From: Spirochaetaceae bacterium
GTDB lineage: Bacteria; Spirochaetota; Spirochaetia; Treponematales; Treponemataceae
Reading direction: 5' to 3'
Assembly (NCBI GenBank): GCA_017618015.1
Contig: JAFZVC010000025.1
Span: forward strand, 102,374-166,373
DNA: 64,000 nt
The translations under genes were made by a program, and so were the position numbers. Below are positions 53,538-61,020 of the stretch, piece after piece (within the stretch, counting starts at the first letter, position 1; each line of letters opens with the position of its first letter). The notes below the pieces were generated by a model. The model worked only from the letters and a program-made list of their open reading frames with translations, searched no databases and was not told the DNA's origin.

Positions 53538-53563
53538 GCACCGGCGCGGCTGTACTAGACAAA

Positions 53564-53596
53564 AGCTCATGCGCAGCTTTGTGCATGGGCTTTTTT
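53564..53596 (+). terminator. pta terminator
   Basis: AGCTCATGC (53564-53572) pairs with GCATGGGCT (53583-53591, one G-U), with six T from 53591. Confidence 0.85.
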
Positions 53597-53614
53597 AGTG
53601 TTTAAGGAGTTTCA

Positions 53615-54967
53615 ATGTTTCAAGTTAAATGGATCGTACTGGCGCTCGCCGTCATCATGTACGTTTTCGTAATAATCTTCCAGGACAAAAAAGTCTGGTT
53701 CACGTCTGCCGCGGCGTTAATCATAGTCGCGCTCGGCATAATCTTGCCAGATTCCGTTTTCCCGCTCACGGACGCAGCCCGCGCCGCCGGCGGTTTTACC
53801 TCGCGCATATACGCGCTTAAGCATTCAGTTGGCGAAATCATCAACTGGAACGTCATAATGATTTATCTGGGCAGCATGATAATCGCCGCCCTCTTCATAT
53901 ACTCAAAAGTTCCCGCGCGCATTGCGGACGGCATCGTAAACTCCAGCCGCAACACCGGGCTTGCAATGATCGCCATTCTCGCCATGACAGGCATTATCTC
54001 CATCTTTGTAGAGAATGTCGCGACTGTGCTCGTTATGGCTCCTATCGCACTTGCGCTTTGCAAAAAGCTCAAGATGAACCCGACGAACTTCATGATCGGT
54101 CTTGCTGTCATGTCGAACCTTGAAGGAACGGCGACCCTTGTTGGTGACCCGCCATCAATGATATTCGCGGCTTATGCCAACTACAACTTCAACGACTTTT
54201 TCTTTTATCAGGGCAAATTCTCTATCTTCTGGATTATTCAGGCCGGGCTTCTTACCGGTTGTATTTTCTTCTATTTTTACTTCGCCCGCAAAGCAAAAAG
54301 CAAAATAGACGTAGAAAAAACAGTTGTCGTCTCTTGGTTTCCGTTCATCCTGCTTCTCACGATGATTTTCGGACTCGCCGCTGTGTCTTTCATCCCCACA
54401 GATTTTGCCTACCTGAGCGGCTTGTACGTGCTTACGCTTGGCATCATCGGGCTTGTCTGGTACGGGCTGAAACAGAAAAAAACACGCCAGGAAATTACGC
54501 AGCTCGTCAAAGAGCTTGACTGGGAAACGATTTTCTTCCTTTTCGGAATCTTCGTTGTTGTCGGAGCCATTCAGGAAACTGGGCTTCTTACGGATTTCGC
54601 CGCATTCCTTTCGGGAATCACGGGCGGCTCAAAGTTCGTCGCTTTCGTGATAATCCTCGTTGTTTCTATCGTGATTAGTGGATTTGTTGACAACGTGCCG
54701 TACATAATAGCGATGCTTCCGGTTGCGGGCGAGCTTGCCTTGAACATGGGCATAAACAAAGAGCTTCTTATGTTCGCGCTTCTTGTCGGAAGCTGCCTTG
54801 GTGGCAACCTTACGCCGTTCGGAGCAAGCGCGAATGTCGTTTCAATGGGAATCGTCAAAAAAGAAGGTTACCCGATGAAGTTCAGCGGATGGCTCAAAGT
54901 CGGCGCCCCGTTCACGATACTCACAACCGCGACTGCAGCACTCGTGCTCTGGCTTATCTGGGCGTAG
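53615..54967 (+). CDS. ion transporter of the ArsB/NhaD/SLC13 superfamily
   Basis: A 450-aa inner-membrane protein with about eleven helices. Two similar halves and loops such as NLEGTATLVGDPPSMIFAAY and GNLTPFGASANVVSMG match the citrate-transporter/ArsB-NhaD superfamily. The ion or carboxylate carried is not decided by sequence. AAGGAG lies before the ATG. The palindrome block begins right at its stop. Confidence 0.85.
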   Translation: MFQVKWIVLALAVIMYVFVIIFQDKKVWFTSAAALIIVALGIILPDSVFPLTDAARAAGGFTSRIYALKHSVGEIINWNVIMIYLGSMIIAALFIYSKVPARIADGIVNSSRNTGLAMIAILAMTGIISIFVENVATVLVMAPIALALCKKLKMNPTNFMIGLAVMSNLEGTATLVGDPPSMIFAAYANYNFNDFFFYQGKFSIFWIIQAGLLTGCIFFYFYFARKAKSKIDVEKTVVVSWFPFILLLTMIFGLAAVSFIPTDFAYLSGLYVLTLGIIGLVWYGLKQKKTRQEITQLVKELDWETIFFLFGIFVVVGAIQETGLLTDFAAFLSGITGGSKFVAFVIILVVSIVISGFVDNVPYIIAMLPVAGELALNMGINKELLMFALLVGSCLGGNLTPFGASANVVSMGIVKKEGYPMKFSGWLKVGAPFTILTTATAALVLWLIWA

Positions 54968-55190
54968 CGGATAACAGTTATCCGGTGTTCCGTACCTCGC
55001 CGTCTCCCGCGGCTCGTTCCTAAAGGAACGCCTACGGCGGTACTCCACCCCGGCGCTTACCTTTTTACACAATCTGTGGTCATGGATGACCACAAAAAGC
55101 CACAAGTTTGCGATAGCAAACTTGGTAAGTTAGTACCGAATGGACGCGGGACTAACGTCCTCCACCCCGGCGCGTGCAATGACACGAACT
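54968..55190. repeat. intergenic string of palindromes and a 14-bp direct repeat
   Basis: No gene seen. Palindromes: GGATAAC-A-GTTATCC (54969-54983), CGTTCC-TAAA-GGAACG (55015-55030), 9-bp arms at 55075-55083/55086-55094, 9-bp arms CAAGTTTGC/GCAAACTTG (55103-55111/55116-55124) and GGACG/CGTCC (55142-55160). CTCCACCCCGGCGC occurs at 55043-55056 and 55160-55173. Confidence 0.8.
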
Positions 55191-55293
55191 AAACGATTTT
55201 AAACTTTTTTTTACTCATTATCATGTTTTTAATTGTAACTGCGTTATAATTAAATTTGGCATACAGAAAACGATGATTTTAAGGAGTAAAAAA

Positions 55294-56638
55294 ATGAAGT
55301 GTATGGAAAAAACACTCGTGAACATTTCGCGTCGGATTGCCGCTGTTTTGGCGGCATTTTTATTGGTCTTTGCGTTCGGTTCGTGCGACCACGGCAATGG
55401 TGGAACCGCAAATTCAGGCAATAGTGGTGGTGGAAATACCGGTAATGGGGGGGGGTGCAACTACTTATAATATAAGAATTTCAAACGAAATCCAACATGG
55501 CTCTGTTAGCGCGAGCGTTCAGTCTGCGCAAGCCGGAGCAACCATAACCCTAACAGCTACACCGGAGCCAAACTACGCGCTCGGTTCTTATAACGTAACC
55601 GATGCGGACAATAACGCAATTACTGTTACAAATGGTTCTTTCGTTATGCCTGCAAGTGATGTGACAGTTTCTGCAACTTTTTTAATTGCGCACACAGTCA
55701 CTTTTGACAGCCGAGGCGGAAGCAGTGTAGCTTCCCAGCAAGTAGCAAACGGACAAACCGCAAGCAGACCAACTAATCCTACAAGACAGGGACTGACATT
55801 CGCTGGCTGGTACAACGGCAACAGCACTACTCAGTTCGATTTCACTACACCAATTACAGCCCCAGTCACGCTTAACGCAAAATGGAGCGTTACTTACATT
55901 GGTGCTGACGGAACAGCACAAACCTTACCAGAGTCAGACTTCACTATTCTTGACGGTACAGAAGGAGAAGATGTAGGTTGGGGAGGGAAATGTATTTATC
56001 TTTCTGCTGGGACATATGTTGTGAACAGTAACATTGAATATTTACCGTATCAAAATGGTAGTACATGTAGAATGGAACTTCAAGGCGATGTAAATCTTAT
56101 TCTTTGTGATGGGGCTTCCATGAGTATGACCGGATATCCTGATTATGGTTTTGATGGAACTAACTATAATTTATCTGTTTATGGGCAGACTCAAGGAACA
56201 GGAAGACTGGAAATTAGTAATGCATGTCCGGCTGTTGATGTTAAAAACTTTAATTTCTATGGTGGAACTTTGTCTATAGATTGTAATGCAAGTTCATATG
56301 ACATGATTAATGTTTCTGAAAACTGTAATATTATTGGTGGAAAAGTGTCGATAGAAGGAGCTTATAATGAGCCTCACACAGCTATAAAAATAACTGACGG
56401 AACACTGACGCTTGGCTATAGAAACTCAGATGATTATATTTCATTTGTTGCAGGAGAATTTGGTAGTGACGGTTCAATTACGGTTACAGAAAGTGAATCA
56501 TCAGGTAGTGGAACAGTTCAAATCGCTGATGGACAGACGATGAGCGACGGAACAAACAGTTATACCGGTACTCTTACATCGGCTCAGATTACCGAACTGA
56601 CCGGAAAAACACTTCGTCCAGTTATCAATAACCAATAA
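55294..56638 (+). CDS. surface lipoprotein, out of frame at a poly-G tract
   Basis: Reading starts at 55294 (MKCMEKTLVNISRRIAAVLA, lipobox FGSC, AAGGAG upstream) and runs through a glycine/asparagine linker into nine G at 55447-55455, then stops at 55470 (CNYL). One frame over, the coding sequence continues to 56638: a beta-rich repeat region, a Listeria-Bacteroides repeat (HTVTFDSRGGSSVASQQVAN, FAGWYNG, LNAKW) and a C-terminal beta-solenoid-like region. Eight or eleven G would join signal and domains into about a 447-aa lipoprotein. As given, it is off. A sequencing error in the homopolymer is the alternative. Confidence 0.85.
55447..55455 (+). repeat. poly-G(9) tract at the signal/mature junction
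   Basis: Nine consecutive G just after the lipoprotein linker codons; the frame of the signal and that of the body differ exactly here, and removing one G fuses them. Confidence 0.95.
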
Positions 56639-56646
56639 CTTCGCGC

Positions 56647-57222
56647 CTATTTACAATACCTTTTCCGTAGGTAAAATGCGAGCGCGCAGCCCATCAGTGC
56701 ATGGGTGTATTCGCTGTTTCCGTAGCTGTCAATCACTTCTTGGATTGGCAGCTGGAAGCACGAAAGAACCTCGTCATCATCAAGGTGCTGGACGTTTGTA
56801 GGCACAAGGTCTTCCGCAAGAAAAATATGAACATGATTCTCGAACAATGCCGGGTTCGGGCTTATCGTGCCTAGCTTGGTGAGCTTTCCGACCTTAAAGC
56901 CAGTCTCCTCTTCAAGCTCCCTGAGCGCCGCCTGCTCCGGTTTTTCCCCCGCGTTCGAAACGCCGCCGGGAAACTCTATCGTAAGCCGCTGCTCGGAGTG
57001 CCGCCATTGCTTTACAAGGACGAAGTTTCCGTCTATTTCCGGTATGACCATTATCCAGTCGCGTGCCTTCATCGTTATATAATCGCCCTCAATTCCGAGC
57101 GGCGAAACCTCGTGCTGCGTGTATATGCCGCATACAGGCGTTTTAAGAAGAAGTTCTTCGCTTGTTTTTTTCCATTTAAGTTTTTCGTCGTTTGTTTCTT
57201 TATTGTCGTTCATCGTGTTCAT
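56647..57222 (-). CDS. NUDIX hydrolase, ADP-ribose pyrophosphatase-like
   Basis: A 191-aa hydrolase. The full NUDIX box GX5EX7REUXEEXGU is present in GGVSNAGEKPEQAALRELEE followed by ETGF. KQWRHSEQRLTIEFPGG is typical of the ADP-ribose pyrophosphatase subfamily. It cleaves nucleoside diphosphates linked to another group. No ribosome binding site; a promoter ends six bases before the ATG. Confidence 0.9.
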   Translation of the reverse strand: MNTMNDNKETNDEKLKWKKTSEELLLKTPVCGIYTQHEVSPLGIEGDYITMKARDWIMVIPEIDGNFVLVKQWRHSEQRLTIEFPGGVSNAGEKPEQAALRELEEETGFKVGKLTKLGTISPNPALFENHVHIFLAEDLVPTNVQHLDDDEVLSCFQLPIQEVIDSYGNSEYTHALMGCALAFYLRKRYCK

Positions 57223-57228
57223 GCGTCT

Positions 57229-57257
57229 ATTTTACTCCCATAAATCATGCCGTACAA
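57229..57257 (-). promoter_or_regulatory. NUDIX gene promoter, predicted leaderless
   Basis: Minus-strand TTGTAC (57252-57257), 17-base spacer, TAAAAT (57229-57234); the predicted start is 57222, the A of the ATG. Confidence 0.75.
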
Positions 57258-57285
57258 GTGCAAGGGGTCAGGACAGAAATTGCTT

Positions 57286-57714
57286 TTATTGTTCGAACCA
57301 GTTTTCCGTCATAAGGTTGGAAACTTCTTTTATCGGTTCAAAATCGGCGGTGTTTCTTGTGACAAGGATTAAATTATTTGATATCGCGGTTGCGGCTATC
57401 ATCAGGTCGAGTTTTGGCAAAGGATTTCCTTTGTTTTTGAGCTGTTCTACCAAATCTGAATAGATAGAAGCCGCAAATGAGTCAAACGGCAGAATTTCGT
57501 ACGCTTTTTGGATTGTGTTCAAGTAGTAGTTCAGTAAAGCATCCTTCCGTTTTCTGTCAGCAAGGCATTTGATTCCCGTAAGGATTTCTGCCCATATAAC
57601 GGAGCAAATGCAGGAATGGTCAAAGTTTTCCGCGATGCTGTTCAGTACGCTTTCTGATGGCGAGGGTTTTGTCGGTTCGGAAATGATGTTTGTATCAAGA
57701 AGGTATATATTCAT
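57286..57714 (-). CDS. vapC: PIN-domain toxin (VapC type)
   Basis: A 142-aa PIN ribonuclease. MNIYLLDTNIISEP opens with the first catalytic aspartate, SVIWAEILTGI supplies the glutamate, and KLDLMIAATAISNNLILVTR the later acidic residues. It should cut RNA and stop growth unless bound by its antitoxin, the gene just upstream (15-base gap). Confidence 0.92.
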   Translation of the reverse strand: MNIYLLDTNIISEPTKPSPSESVLNSIAENFDHSCICSVIWAEILTGIKCLADRKRKDALLNYYLNTIQKAYEILPFDSFAASIYSDLVEQLKNKGNPLPKLDLMIAATAISNNLILVTRNTADFEPIKEVSNLMTENWFEQ

Positions 57715-57729
57715 TCATCAGCTCGCTGT

Positions 57730-58020
57730 TTATGAGAAATCTTCTGGGTGACGGATATAATCTTCGTCATCTTTTCTGCTGGAGAACAGGCTATCAATCT
57801 CTTCGTTTGAAAACAGACAGTCAGCAAATTTTTCACGCCAATTTTTGACGCTTTGCAAGAAAGAATCGCGTTTGTTAAAGGTTTCAAACTGATCCTTTCC
57901 GTTTATAACAGCGACAACGTTCCCATGTCTTGTAATTTGAATCTGCTCCTTTTTGTCTTCAATCAAGTGCAGATAAAAAGGCAGTTTGTTTTTTGCTTCG
58001 CCAACAGAAATTGATATCAT
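57730..58020 (-). CDS. Phd/YefM-type antitoxin
   Basis: A 96-aa protein: MISISVGEAKNKLPFYLHLI, then QIQITRHGNVVAVI, the Phd/YefM DNA-binding fold, followed by a flexible C-terminal tail that would clamp the PIN toxin. AGGAGG precedes the ATG. Repeats overlapping its promoter (58051-58101) suggest it represses its own operon. Confidence 0.88.
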   Translation of the reverse strand: MISISVGEAKNKLPFYLHLIEDKKEQIQITRHGNVVAVINGKDQFETFNKRDSFLQSVKNWREKFADCLFSNEEIDSLFSSRKDDEDYIRHPEDFS

Positions 58021-58050
58021 ATCTACCTCCTGTTTTGGACAAAATATCTT

Positions 58051-58101
58051 ACTTTTGGCTAAAATATTATATTAGGATAAGTGAATTGTCAACTTTTGGC
58101 T
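58051..58101 (-). promoter_or_regulatory. antitoxin promoter with two operator repeats
   Basis: Minus-strand TTGACA (58087-58092), 17-base spacer, TAATAT (58064-58069). The ten-base word ACTTTTGGCT occurs at 58051-58060 and 58092-58101, flanking the promoter and touching the -35; a partial third copy is at 58032. Confidence 0.75.
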
Positions 58102-58208
58102 TTAAGAAGGGATTGTGTCGAAAGAGACGGAAAATATATAATCCTTGAAGAAAAGTTCTTCTGATTTTTGAAGGTTTTATCAAAAAATGTGGAAAATTCT
58201 GTGAGGTG

Positions 58209-58217
58209 TGGTATATT
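58209..58217 (+). promoter_or_regulatory. extended -10 promoter of the plus-strand module
   Basis: TGGTATATT, an extended -10 like that at 6742; GGAGG then lies before the ATG at 58236. Confidence 0.55.
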
Positions 58218-58235
58218 ATAAATCGGAGGAAAAGT

Positions 58236-58445
58236 ATGGCAGAAGATCTTATGCGGTTATATAACGCAATGTCAGTTACAGCTCAACAGGAACTGTATAG
58301 TTTTGCGCTTTTTCTTTATTCTCAAAAAAATAATAGTGATGTTAGCTCCAAGAAAACCTCTTGTTTTGGAGCGTTAAAAGATAAGATACTATATATTTCC
58401 CCCGATTTTGATGACCCTGTTGAAGACTTCGCGGAGTACATGTGA
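58236..58445 (+). CDS. DUF2281-like antitoxin
   Basis: A 69-aa protein (MAEDLMRLYNAMSVTAQQEL, YSFALFLYS, then CFGALKDKIL and a short acidic tail) of the DUF2281 type often paired with PIN toxins. GGAGG precedes the ATG. Its stop overlaps the PIN start (TGATG), so the two are coupled. Confidence 0.82.
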   Translation: MAEDLMRLYNAMSVTAQQELYSFALFLYSQKNNSDVSSKKTSCFGALKDKILYISPDFDDPVEDFAEYM

Positions 58446-58822
58446 TGAAGTATTTGCTCGATACTCATACAATCCTTTGGTATGCTCAGGGAAATGATGA
58501 GTTGTCAAAATACGCTCTTTCCCTTATGGAATCTGAAGATTGTTTTTATAGTATTGTTTCTCTTTGGGAAATAGCGATTAAGCAGAAACTCGGAAAACTT
58601 GATGCTACTGTAACGGTTTTAGAACTTGATGAGATGTGCAAAAAGGCCGGTTTTATACAACTTATAACTCAACCGATTCATATAGAAAGAACAAAAACAC
58701 TTGAGTTTATTCATCGCGACCCGTTTGATAGACTTCTAATTGCACTTGCGCAGTCTGAGAATCTTGCAATTATCACGCGTGATACAATTATTCCTCAGTA
58801 TGATGTAAAAACTGTCTGGTAA
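58445..58822 (+). CDS. PIN-domain toxin, second module
   Basis: A 125-aa PIN ribonuclease: MKYLLDTHTILWYAQGNDEL, SLWEIAIKQKLGKL, FIHRDPFDRLLIALAQSENL with the conserved acidic residues and the terminal IITRDTII. It differs clearly in sequence from the PIN toxin on the other strand, so the two modules are not recent duplicates. Confidence 0.92.
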   Translation: MKYLLDTHTILWYAQGNDELSKYALSLMESEDCFYSIVSLWEIAIKQKLGKLDATVTVLELDEMCKKAGFIQLITQPIHIERTKTLEFIHRDPFDRLLIALAQSENLAIITRDTIIPQYDVKTVW

Positions 58823-58837
58823 AAATCTTGTCTTTTT

Positions 58838-60055
58838 CTACTTCACGAACTGTGGCCAGATTCGCTTTACAAGGGCGGTGCAATACTCGTAAGAAAAAGA
58901 GCTGTCCTGCTTTAGTATCGCGTTTTTTTGGGCTTTTTGGCGCGTGTACGCCGAAAGGAAATAGACGGTTATCCCTTTTTTCTCCTCCGTGACGTGGCAG
59001 ATTGTAGGACGCACCGTGTAATCAGCTATGTAGACCGAGCCGTCATCGCGTTTTGCAAGCTTTACGTCTGCCATGCCGCCAACAAACTGGCTCGCGCAAT
59101 TCTTCCCGGTGTTGCTCGTCCAGTTCACGAAGTTCCCAAGCGAATAATAGACGAGCATCTGTTTTCCCGTCACGTCGTCGGTCAGCATTTCTATCGGCTG
59201 GATTACGTGCGGGTGCGTTCCTATTACAAGACCGACCCCGTATTCCATGAAGATTTTGCACCATTCACGCTGAGCCGCTGTTACATCGTGCGAATACTCA
59301 ACGCCCCAGTGCGGACATACGATTATAAAATCCGCGAGTGACTGCGCTTTTTCAAGGTCGGAACGCACCTTATCCTCGTCGAGCAAATTCACGGCGTATT
59401 TCATGTCTTTAGGCGGCGGCAGCCAGTTTGTGTGAAGCGTGTAGTTCAGTATTGCAATTTTCATGCCGTTCTGTTCGTGAATATGGATTGTCTCGCTTTG
59501 TTCCTTAGTTTTGTAAAGCCCGATGACAGAGACTTCCGGGTGGTGAGTTTCCCAGTATGAAAGACAGTTCAGAATGCCGTCTTTGCCTTTGTCCAACACA
59601 TGATTTGTCGCATGGCAAATCACGTTGAAGCCGCTTTCTGCAAGTTCATCCGCAATTTCATAAGAAGCGTTGAATTTCGGATATCCTGATATGCCCAGCT
59701 CTTTGCCGCCAATTATGACTTCTTGGTTTACGAGCGCAATGTCAGCATTTGCCACAACCGATTTTGTCGCTGCAAAAATTGATGAATAATCGTAAGTGCC
59801 GTCATCATTAAGGCAGTTTTCCTGAACTTTGCTGTGAAGCAGAATATCGCCGACCATGATAACGGAGATTGTATCGTTGCCATCGGTGTGCGCAGAATCG
59901 AAATATGCGGATTTTTCACCTTGTTTAGTGAGCGTGGGGATTTCTTCGCTGCGCGCGTTGTTCTGCCTGCCCAGGAAGTATCCGTTGACTATGAGGATAA
60001 CCGATGCGATGAGTATCTTAATGAAGAATAGTTTGCTGCGCTGTACTTTTTTCAT
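58838..60055 (-). CDS. CapA family protein (metallophosphatase-like)
   Basis: A 405-aa protein with one N-terminal membrane anchor (LFFIKILIASVILIVNGYFL) and a CapA/PgsA domain: TISVIMVGDILLHSKVQENC, NQEVIIGG, SGFNVICHATNHVLDKGKDG, and VIGTHPHVIQPIEML, the metal-binding residues of the calcineurin-like fold. Family members take part in poly-gamma-glutamate or capsule formation, but no pgsBC genes are nearby, so the role is open. Confidence 0.88.
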   Translation of the reverse strand: MKKVQRSKLFFIKILIASVILIVNGYFLGRQNNARSEEIPTLTKQGEKSAYFDSAHTDGNDTISVIMVGDILLHSKVQENCLNDDGTYDYSSIFAATKSVVANADIALVNQEVIIGGKELGISGYPKFNASYEIADELAESGFNVICHATNHVLDKGKDGILNCLSYWETHHPEVSVIGLYKTKEQSETIHIHEQNGMKIAILNYTLHTNWLPPPKDMKYAVNLLDEDKVRSDLEKAQSLADFIIVCPHWGVEYSHDVTAAQREWCKIFMEYGVGLVIGTHPHVIQPIEMLTDDVTGKQMLVYYSLGNFVNWTSNTGKNCASQFVGGMADVKLAKRDDGSVYIADYTVRPTICHVTEEKKGITVYFLSAYTRQKAQKNAILKQDSSFSYEYCTALVKRIWPQFVK

Positions 60056-60069
60056 TGGCGTTCAGTCTA

Positions 60070-60098
60070 ATGATAAGGGAAAATTGTTATGAGGGCAA
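60070..60098 (-). promoter_or_regulatory. CapA gene promoter
   Basis: Minus-strand TTGCCC (60093-60098), 17-base spacer, TATCAT (60070-60075); leader only about eight bases, no ribosome binding site. Confidence 0.65.
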
Positions 60099-60099
60099 C

Positions 60100-60393
60100 T
60101 GCGCAGTACCAGTTTTCGCGCGCGGTTTTGGGACGCGCAAATACGCGCGGAGAGATGTCGAAACGAGTTCGGCATGACAGGGCTTCCGCATTGTAAGTTT
60201 TGTTAGGAAAAATGGCGAAAAGGAACGTAGCGCGGGTGCAAAAATACTCTGTTTGTGGATGCCGCGATAGCGGCAACTTAAATAGTTCCCATACCACAAA
60301 CAGCGTATAGCGCGTTAACGCGCGTTTTTGCCGCCCCGCTAAGTGACTGAAAGCCATTTTTCCTCTGAAATTGTTTTTTATGCGGAAGCTCGT
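60100..60393. repeat. intergenic palindromic block
   Basis: No gene seen. Ten-base arms CTGTTTGTGG/CCACAAACAG (60249-60258/60294-60303) enclose GCCGC-GATA-GCGGC (60261-60274), and GCGCGTTAACGCGC (60310-60323) is followed by GTTTTTG. The block is GC-rich in patches. Confidence 0.7.
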
Positions 60394-61020
60394 TCACTTC
60401 CGGACGAAGCGCTCTATCAGCTCTTCCCGGTTGTTTACGCCGATTTTTGCGTAAAGGCGGCTCGTGTAGTTTTCCACCGTCCGCGGCGAAATGAAAAGCT
60501 CGCTGCAAATCTGTTTGTTTGACTTTTCCTGCAGAATCGCTTCGAAAATGTTCCGTTCCTGCTTTGAAAGAATCGCGACTATCGAATCGATTTTGTTCCG
60601 CGCTTCCAGCATCTCCTGCTCAAGATACGTGCCGCCGTTCTGAACGATATCAAGACAGTGCGCAAGCTCCTCTTCCTTCGCGACTTTAGAGATATATCCC
60701 TTCGCGCCTGAATCCTTCGCCTGCAGAACAAAGCCAATCGTATCAAACATCGAGTACATTACGCATTTAATTTGAGACCATTTTTTTGAAATCTGCTGAA
60801 CGAGCGAGAAGCCGCTTTCTCCAATCAGCTGAACGTCAATAATTATGATTTCGGGCAGCTTATCGGGTTCGTGCGAGCTAATGCAATCCAAGCATTCAAG
60901 GCAGTCTTTTGCGGACGCAAAATCTTTGGGAACGCGCCACTGTGTATGGTTTTCGAGCCATGCTTTAAGTCCGTTCCGTACCATGTTGTGATCATCAACA
61001 ATAAAAACTTCGTTTCTCAT
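60394..61020 (-). CDS. NarL/LuxR-type response regulator
   Basis: A 208-aa regulator. The receiver domain has D9, D10 and the phosphorylated D62 in EIIIIDVQLIG; the C-terminal LuxR helix-turn-helix is ILQEKSNKQICSELFISPRT, VENYTSRLYAKIGVNNREEL. It overlaps the kinase gene by four bases (ATGA). The likely target, given the divergent layout upstream, is the cellulase gene; the stop codon lies in a small hairpin loop. Confidence 0.93.
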   Translation of the reverse strand: MRNEVFIVDDHNMVRNGLKAWLENHTQWRVPKDFASAKDCLECLDCISSHEPDKLPEIIIIDVQLIGESGFSLVQQISKKWSQIKCVMYSMFDTIGFVLQAKDSGAKGYISKVAKEEELAHCLDIVQNGGTYLEQEMLEARNKIDSIVAILSKQERNIFEAILQEKSNKQICSELFISPRTVENYTSRLYAKIGVNNREELIERFVRK

